NCBI RefSeq assembly: GCF_002531575.1
Contig: NZ_NWTI01000003.1
Coordinates: forward strand, 372,001-436,000
Origin: Bradyrhizobium sp. Y36
Lineage (GTDB): Bacteria; Pseudomonadota; Alphaproteobacteria; Rhizobiales; Xanthobacteraceae
DNA: 64,000 nt
Direction of reading: 5' to 3'
The position numbers and the translations under genes are program-made. Below are positions 62,051-64,000 of this stretch, in pieces. Under the pieces are notes generated by a model. It saw only the letters and a program-made list of their open reading frames with translations, did no database searches and was not told the origin of the DNA. Every line of letters starts with the position of its first letter. Position 1 is the stretch's first letter.

Positions 62051-62296
62051 CAGGACCCTTCCGGCTCTCTCGAGGAGACCCGCAAGGCCAGCGCATACCG
62101 CGCCCCGTCCATGCGTCCCTCCCGTTCTCTCATTGATTATTGCCGCTTATGACATAGCGGTGCCGGCCACGGCAGCCCCTTTGGCGCAGATCACGGTGCC
62201 GGCCCGGACATGTTGACAATCCCGCCCGCTCCGTCAAGTTCGGCCGACAGCCGCGACGGCCGAAGAAGAAGCATGCGCGGCGCAAGGGAGAACGCA

Positions 62297-62863
62297 ATGG
62301 CGATTGCGCAACAGCAGACTTCGCCCCAGGCGGCACAAGGATCCAGTGACGGGAGCTGGCACGGCATCGTCCTGCAAACCCTGAAACGGAACGAGATCAG
62401 CCTCGTTCCCTACGTGCCCGACCGCGTGCTGACCCCGTTGATCAAGAGCCTGCACGCCGATCCCTTCTTCACCACCTTCGCCACCGCCCGCGAGGAAGAG
62501 GCAGTCGGCATCGTCTCGGGCGCCTGGATGGGCGGCCGGCGCGGCGCGGTGCTGATGCAGACCTCGGGCTTTGCCACGCTGGCCAACGTGCTGGCCTCGC
62601 TTGCGGTGCCCTACCAGATCCCGCTGATCATGTTCGTCTCCGAGCGCGGCACGCTCGGCGAGTTCAACTACGGCCAGTCGCTGGTCTGCCGCACCATGCG
62701 CCCGGTGCTGGACTCGCTGGCGCTCGAGCACCACACCATCACCCGGCTCGACGAGCTCGAATTCATCGCCGACCGCTCGATCAAGCAGGCTGTCACGACC
62801 CAGGCGCCCGTGGCCCTGATCCTCAATCCGCTGCTCACCGGCGGCAAGACGTTCGACAAGTGA
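62297..62863 (+). CDS. Thiamine-diphosphate-dependent decarboxylase, alpha subunit (ComD-like)
   Basis: 188 residues, only the PYR domain of a ThDP enzyme. The activating Glu lies in TAREEEAVGIVSGAWMGG; MQTSGFATLANVLASLAVPY follows. Split alpha/beta architecture is typical of sulfopyruvate decarboxylase (ComDE) and some phosphonopyruvate decarboxylases. ATG 62297 has AAGGGAG seven bases upstream. Ten bases before the beta-subunit gene. The substrate is inferred from architecture only. Confidence 0.8.
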   Translation: MAIAQQQTSPQAAQGSSDGSWHGIVLQTLKRNEISLVPYVPDRVLTPLIKSLHADPFFTTFATAREEEAVGIVSGAWMGGRRGAVLMQTSGFATLANVLASLAVPYQIPLIMFVSERGTLGEFNYGQSLVCRTMRPVLDSLALEHHTITRLDELEFIADRSIKQAVTTQAPVALILNPLLTGGKTFDK

Positions 62864-62873
62864 GGCGCGCCAA

Positions 62874-63482
62874 ATGAGCTCGAAAATGGACAATCGCAAC
62901 ACCAAGGTGATGAACCGCTTCGACGTGACCTCGCGCCTGATCGCCAGGCTCAAGCACGAGGAAGCCGTGATCGGCGGCATCGGCAACACCAATTTCGACC
63001 TCTGGGCCGCCGGCCACCGTCCGCAGAATTTCTACATGCTGGGCAGCATGGGTCTCGCCTTCCCGATCGCGCTCGGCGTGGCGCTGGCGCAGCCCGACCG
63101 CCGCGTCTTCGCGCTCGAAGGCGACGGCTCGCTGCTGATGCAGCTCGGCGCGCTCTCGACCATTGCGACATTGAAGCCGAAGAACCTGATCATGATCGTG
63201 ATGGACAACGGCATCTACCAGATTACCGGGGCACAGCCGACGCCCGCGGCCAGCGTCGCCGACATCGTTGCCATCGCCACCGGCTCTGGCCTTGCCAACA
63301 GCGCCTGGGCCGCGGACGAGGAGGATTTCGAACGGCTGATCGACGCGGCCATGGCCGCCACCGAGCCCCATTTGATCGCCGTCCGCATCGACGACAAGCC
63401 CGGCGTCGGCGCCACGCGGCGGGATCCCGTCCAGATCCGGGAGCGCTTCATGCACGGGCTCGGCGTACGCGAGCCACTTTAA
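62874..63482 (+). CDS. Thiamine-diphosphate-dependent decarboxylase, beta subunit (ComE-like)
   Basis: 202 residues, the PP (ThDP-binding) domain. GDGSLLMQLGALSTI begins the ThDP/Mg motif, which ends at VMDNGIYQITG. YMLGSMGLAFPIALGVALA is the usual preceding motif. Pairs with the upstream alpha subunit to form an active site at the domain interface. Would yield sulfoacetaldehyde from sulfopyruvate if ComDE; no xsc gene is in the window. Confidence 0.82.
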   Translation: MSSKMDNRNTKVMNRFDVTSRLIARLKHEEAVIGGIGNTNFDLWAAGHRPQNFYMLGSMGLAFPIALGVALAQPDRRVFALEGDGSLLMQLGALSTIATLKPKNLIMIVMDNGIYQITGAQPTPAASVADIVAIATGSGLANSAWAADEEDFERLIDAAMAATEPHLIAVRIDDKPGVGATRRDPVQIRERFMHGLGVREPL

Positions 63483-63559
63483 CGTTTCGTCATTAACTAC
63501 ACGGCGATCTGATGCAAGGACGGTACCGGCCCCCCGCCGATCCGTGCTAAGCGCAACGG

Positions 63560-63937
63560 ATGTCCATTTTGGTTCGATCCATTGCCTGGCTGCTTGCGGC
63601 CGCCGTGACTTTCGCCACCCTCGGTCCCCCCGGCCTGCGGCCTCATTCCGACCTCGGCCAGGACGGCGAGCATGCACTCGCATTCATCCTGGTGGGCCTG
63701 GCCTTCGGCCTTGCCTATCGGCGCCGGCGCGTGCTGGTCGCGGCGGCCGCCGTGGTCCTGATCGGCGCGCTCGAGCTGATGCAATTTTGGGCACCGGGTC
63801 GCCACGCCCGGCTGGAGGATTTCCTGGTCGACGCGCTCACCGCCTGCACCGGCTTTGCGCTCGCGGCCGGCGCCGATTGGCTGTTCTCGCGCTTTCGCGC
63901 TGGCCCCGCCGTCACGAGCGAAGGCCCCGCGGAGTGA
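63560..63937 (+). CDS. VanZ-like small membrane protein
   Basis: 125 residues with about four hydrophobic segments (5-23, 38-52, 58-74, 88-108). GQDGEHALAFILVGLAFGLA and GALELMQFWAPGRHARLEDFLVDAL contain the His/Glu/Asp pattern of the VanZ-like family. Function in Gram-negatives is unknown. 77 bases after the decarboxylase beta subunit; a separate unit is likely. Confidence 0.8.
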   Translation: MSILVRSIAWLLAAAVTFATLGPPGLRPHSDLGQDGEHALAFILVGLAFGLAYRRRRVLVAAAAVVLIGALELMQFWAPGRHARLEDFLVDALTACTGFALAAGADWLFSRFRAGPAVTSEGPAE

Positions 63938-63952
63938 CACTCCGCAGGGCCC
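63923..63952 (+). terminator. Hairpin overlapping the vanZ-like stop
   Basis: GCGGAGT (63929-63935) and ACTCCGC (63939-63945) form a 7-bp stem around GAC, extended by flanking GGCCCC / GGGCCC. No long T-run. It probably ends the rightward transcript, facing whatever gene lies beyond the window. Confidence 0.5.
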
Positions 63953-64000
63953 ATCATCCCGACAGCTAGAACGCAGCCGATCAGTCGATGATCTTGACGA

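Noticed and set aside
63981..64000. Possible C-terminal end (VKIID-stop) of a leftward gene at the right window edge
   Set aside because: Only five codons are visible, too few to support a feature or a family.

Overview
The window looks like chromosomal DNA of a Bradyrhizobium-type alphaproteobacterium. The reasons are its high GC content, dense leftward operons joined by 4-base ATGA/GTGA overlaps, several families of palindromic intergenic repeats of the kind common in that genus, a ChvE-type sugar receptor, and a complete nitric oxide reductase cluster. Product names rest on reading the translated sequences; no database search was possible. I see no tRNA, rRNA, CRISPR array, insertion sequence, phage gene or attachment site.

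Layout. 1-5.2 kb (minus): dipeptide/oligopeptide ABC transporter (DppF-D-C-B order, DppF cut by the window edge, no binding protein) behind an amidase, with a divergent LysR regulator. 6.2-15.8 kb (minus): a polyol operon with a HAD phosphatase, SorC regulator, four-gene ABC transporter, polyol dehydrogenase, pentulose kinase and fructokinase. 15.8-21.4 kb (minus): norE-norF, then norC-B-Q-D, each group behind its own FNR/NnrR-type box. 21.9-35.7 kb (minus): a sugar super-cluster with a FAH-fold sugar-acid dehydratase candidate, a YtfQ-R-T-YjfF transporter, a FadR-type regulator, galactose/arabinose 1-dehydrogenase, aldose epimerase, SMP-30 lactonase and the ChvE-GguA-GguB transporter. Together these import and oxidise galactose/arabinose-like sugars without phosphorylation.

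35.8-44.5 kb is the most unusual part. It holds a HEAT-repeat protein, a small 2x[4Fe-4S] ferredoxin, an APS-reductase-like flavoprotein (AprA family), a ferredoxin-NADP reductase, a DUF971 protein, a Crp-family regulator behind a consensus sigma-54 promoter, and a NitT/TauT-type ABC transporter whose binding protein appears to carry a C-terminal NosL-like domain. Four promoters here share the motif AACTAATYG, so I read the region as one regulon: import of a small (possibly sulfur-containing) anion coupled to an NADPH-Fpr-ferredoxin-flavoprotein redox chain. A YeiH-family anion exporter follows.

46-55 kb: a branched-chain-type ABC transporter (livFGMHK, minus) is divergent from an acyl-CoA synthetase - TetR - Baeyer-Villiger monooxygenase operon, with a 25-bp palindrome between them. 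55-64 kb: alanine dehydrogenase with divergent Lrp; a large Orn/Lys/Arg decarboxylase behind a Pho-box-like repeat, with a GNAT acetyltransferase; a conserved small protein; an orphan FlgC-like protein; a 2-hydroxyacid dehydrogenase divergent from a two-subunit sulfopyruvate-decarboxylase-like enzyme; and a VanZ-like membrane protein.
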